The notes under the pieces were generated by a model. The model saw only the letters and a list, made by a program, of their open reading frames with translations, had not been told where the DNA came from and did no database searches. The translations under genes and the position numbers were made by a program. 64,000 nt of DNA from Paragorgia papillata. Lineage: Eukaryota; Cnidaria; Anthozoa; Scleralcyonacea; Coralliidae. Positions 63,349 through 64,000 of the stretch are shown piece after piece; the stretch's first letter is position 1; each line of letters starts with the position of its first letter. Where the stretch lies: assembly GCA_035771165.1 (NCBI GenBank), contig JAWNZC010000119.1, positions 124,001 to 188,000 of the forward strand, in the 5' to 3' direction.

Positions 63349-64000
63349 CCCCCCCCCCCCCCCCCCAGTTAACTGGAGAAATTGATCTATTTGGGCAGAA
63401 ATCGTCTCGTAATTCGGGCAAAAAGGGTCTTGTCATTAATATTTTAACACATTGACATTGAGGTTCAACCCGAGCCTCTGTTCAGTGTTCACCTGCATGC
63501 GTTTGGTATAAACTTTTAAGTATATAATAGTCCTTAGTTGATGTCTTCTACAACATCATCGGCGCTTCAGTCTTTTTTGGCTGCCTATTCAAATACCAAA
63601 CCTAGATGTCTCCATCAAGAAAGCTTCGATTTGATGTGGTCATCACTCATGGGCAAACTTAATTCTGTTCCACTTTGATTCAAAGCTTAAAACCAACAGG
63701 TGCGCACACTAATTTACTCTTTTGATACATGTTCGTGTGGACACAAATACTATCACCTCAAAATGTCTGAAAAGTTTATGGCTTGGAAGCTAAAATACTG
63801 AAAATACTTTCCAGAAGGGGCAGAAAATACGTTTTGGACGTTTCAAAATTTTCTGCCCTACACTTGTCTTGACATGAGGTTCAGAAGTCTAAACACCTTT
63901 CATTGTTAAGAAGAACAGTCGATTCAGTCCACTGTTAGAACGCAAGCTATCGTGCTGCCTCTGAGCTAGTGCAAAACCGGCCAGGGGAAAACTATTTTTT
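63349..64000. other. No gene recognised
   Basis: After a C run at 63349-63366 there is no supported frame. The inverted words AGAAAATACGTTTTGGACG and TTTCAAAATTTTCTGCCC near 63830-63855 suggest a small foldback. Confidence 0.45.

Overview
The window is eukaryotic. It is AT-rich, its three multi-exon genes have GT-AG introns of 0.1 to 5 kb, and most of the rest is satellites, foldback elements and small transposons. Gene families and repeat style suggest an invertebrate animal, most likely a cnidarian (perhaps an anthozoan). That placement is an inference with modest confidence.

Three host genes are supported. (1) On the + strand, 7578-14315: a TRIM-type gene (RING, two B-boxes, coiled coil) spliced to a C-terminal TLDc domain. 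It carries an in-frame TAA inside the RING and a one-base frame conflict at its second junction, so this copy is a pseudogene, a damaged allele, or affected by assembly errors. (2) On the - strand, 25083-39035: a complete seven-exon Rab8 GTPase of 205 residues, ending in a CTLL prenylation motif. (3) On the + strand, 45286-57203: a four-exon, 614-residue, four-pass membrane protein of the ENTREP/FAM189 type with two PPxY motifs. Rab8 and the ENTREP-like gene are divergent, separated by about 6 kb of transposon debris.

Layout: 1-1.4 kb is a 92-bp satellite. 1.4-7.5 kb holds nested elements, including a three-level nest at 4786-5228. 7.5-14.3 kb is the TRIM-TLDc gene, whose introns hold a 1.8-kb G-rich 18-bp satellite, a 0.95-kb foldback and a hAT element. 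14.3-25 kb holds foldbacks, TIR elements, a LINE fragment, an 18-bp minisatellite and an inverted pair of tRNA-Thr-like sequences. 25-39 kb is Rab8 with introns full of hAT elements and four satellite arrays. 39-45 kb is intergenic and very palindrome-rich. 45-57 kb is the ENTREP-like gene, with a pogo/Tigger-like element, a truncated LTR retroelement and SINEs in its introns. 57-64 kb is a satellite junction, more foldbacks and a LINE 3' end.

Several insertions can be defined exactly from target-site duplications: 8 bp for hAT-like elements (perfect at 36962-37976 and 41124-42537), 9 bp for a MULE-like MITE, TA for several others, and probable TTA. The most interesting items are the TRIM-TLDc architecture with a near-perfect 90-nt-arm hairpin directly after its stop codon, a 1-kb hAT element that encodes only an intact zinc-finger protein, a 5S-rRNA-derived SINE whose tail resembles a LINE 3' end in the same window, a foldback carrying two divergent tRNA-Thr-like units, and many unrelated palindromes that share a CTCG-GC apex.
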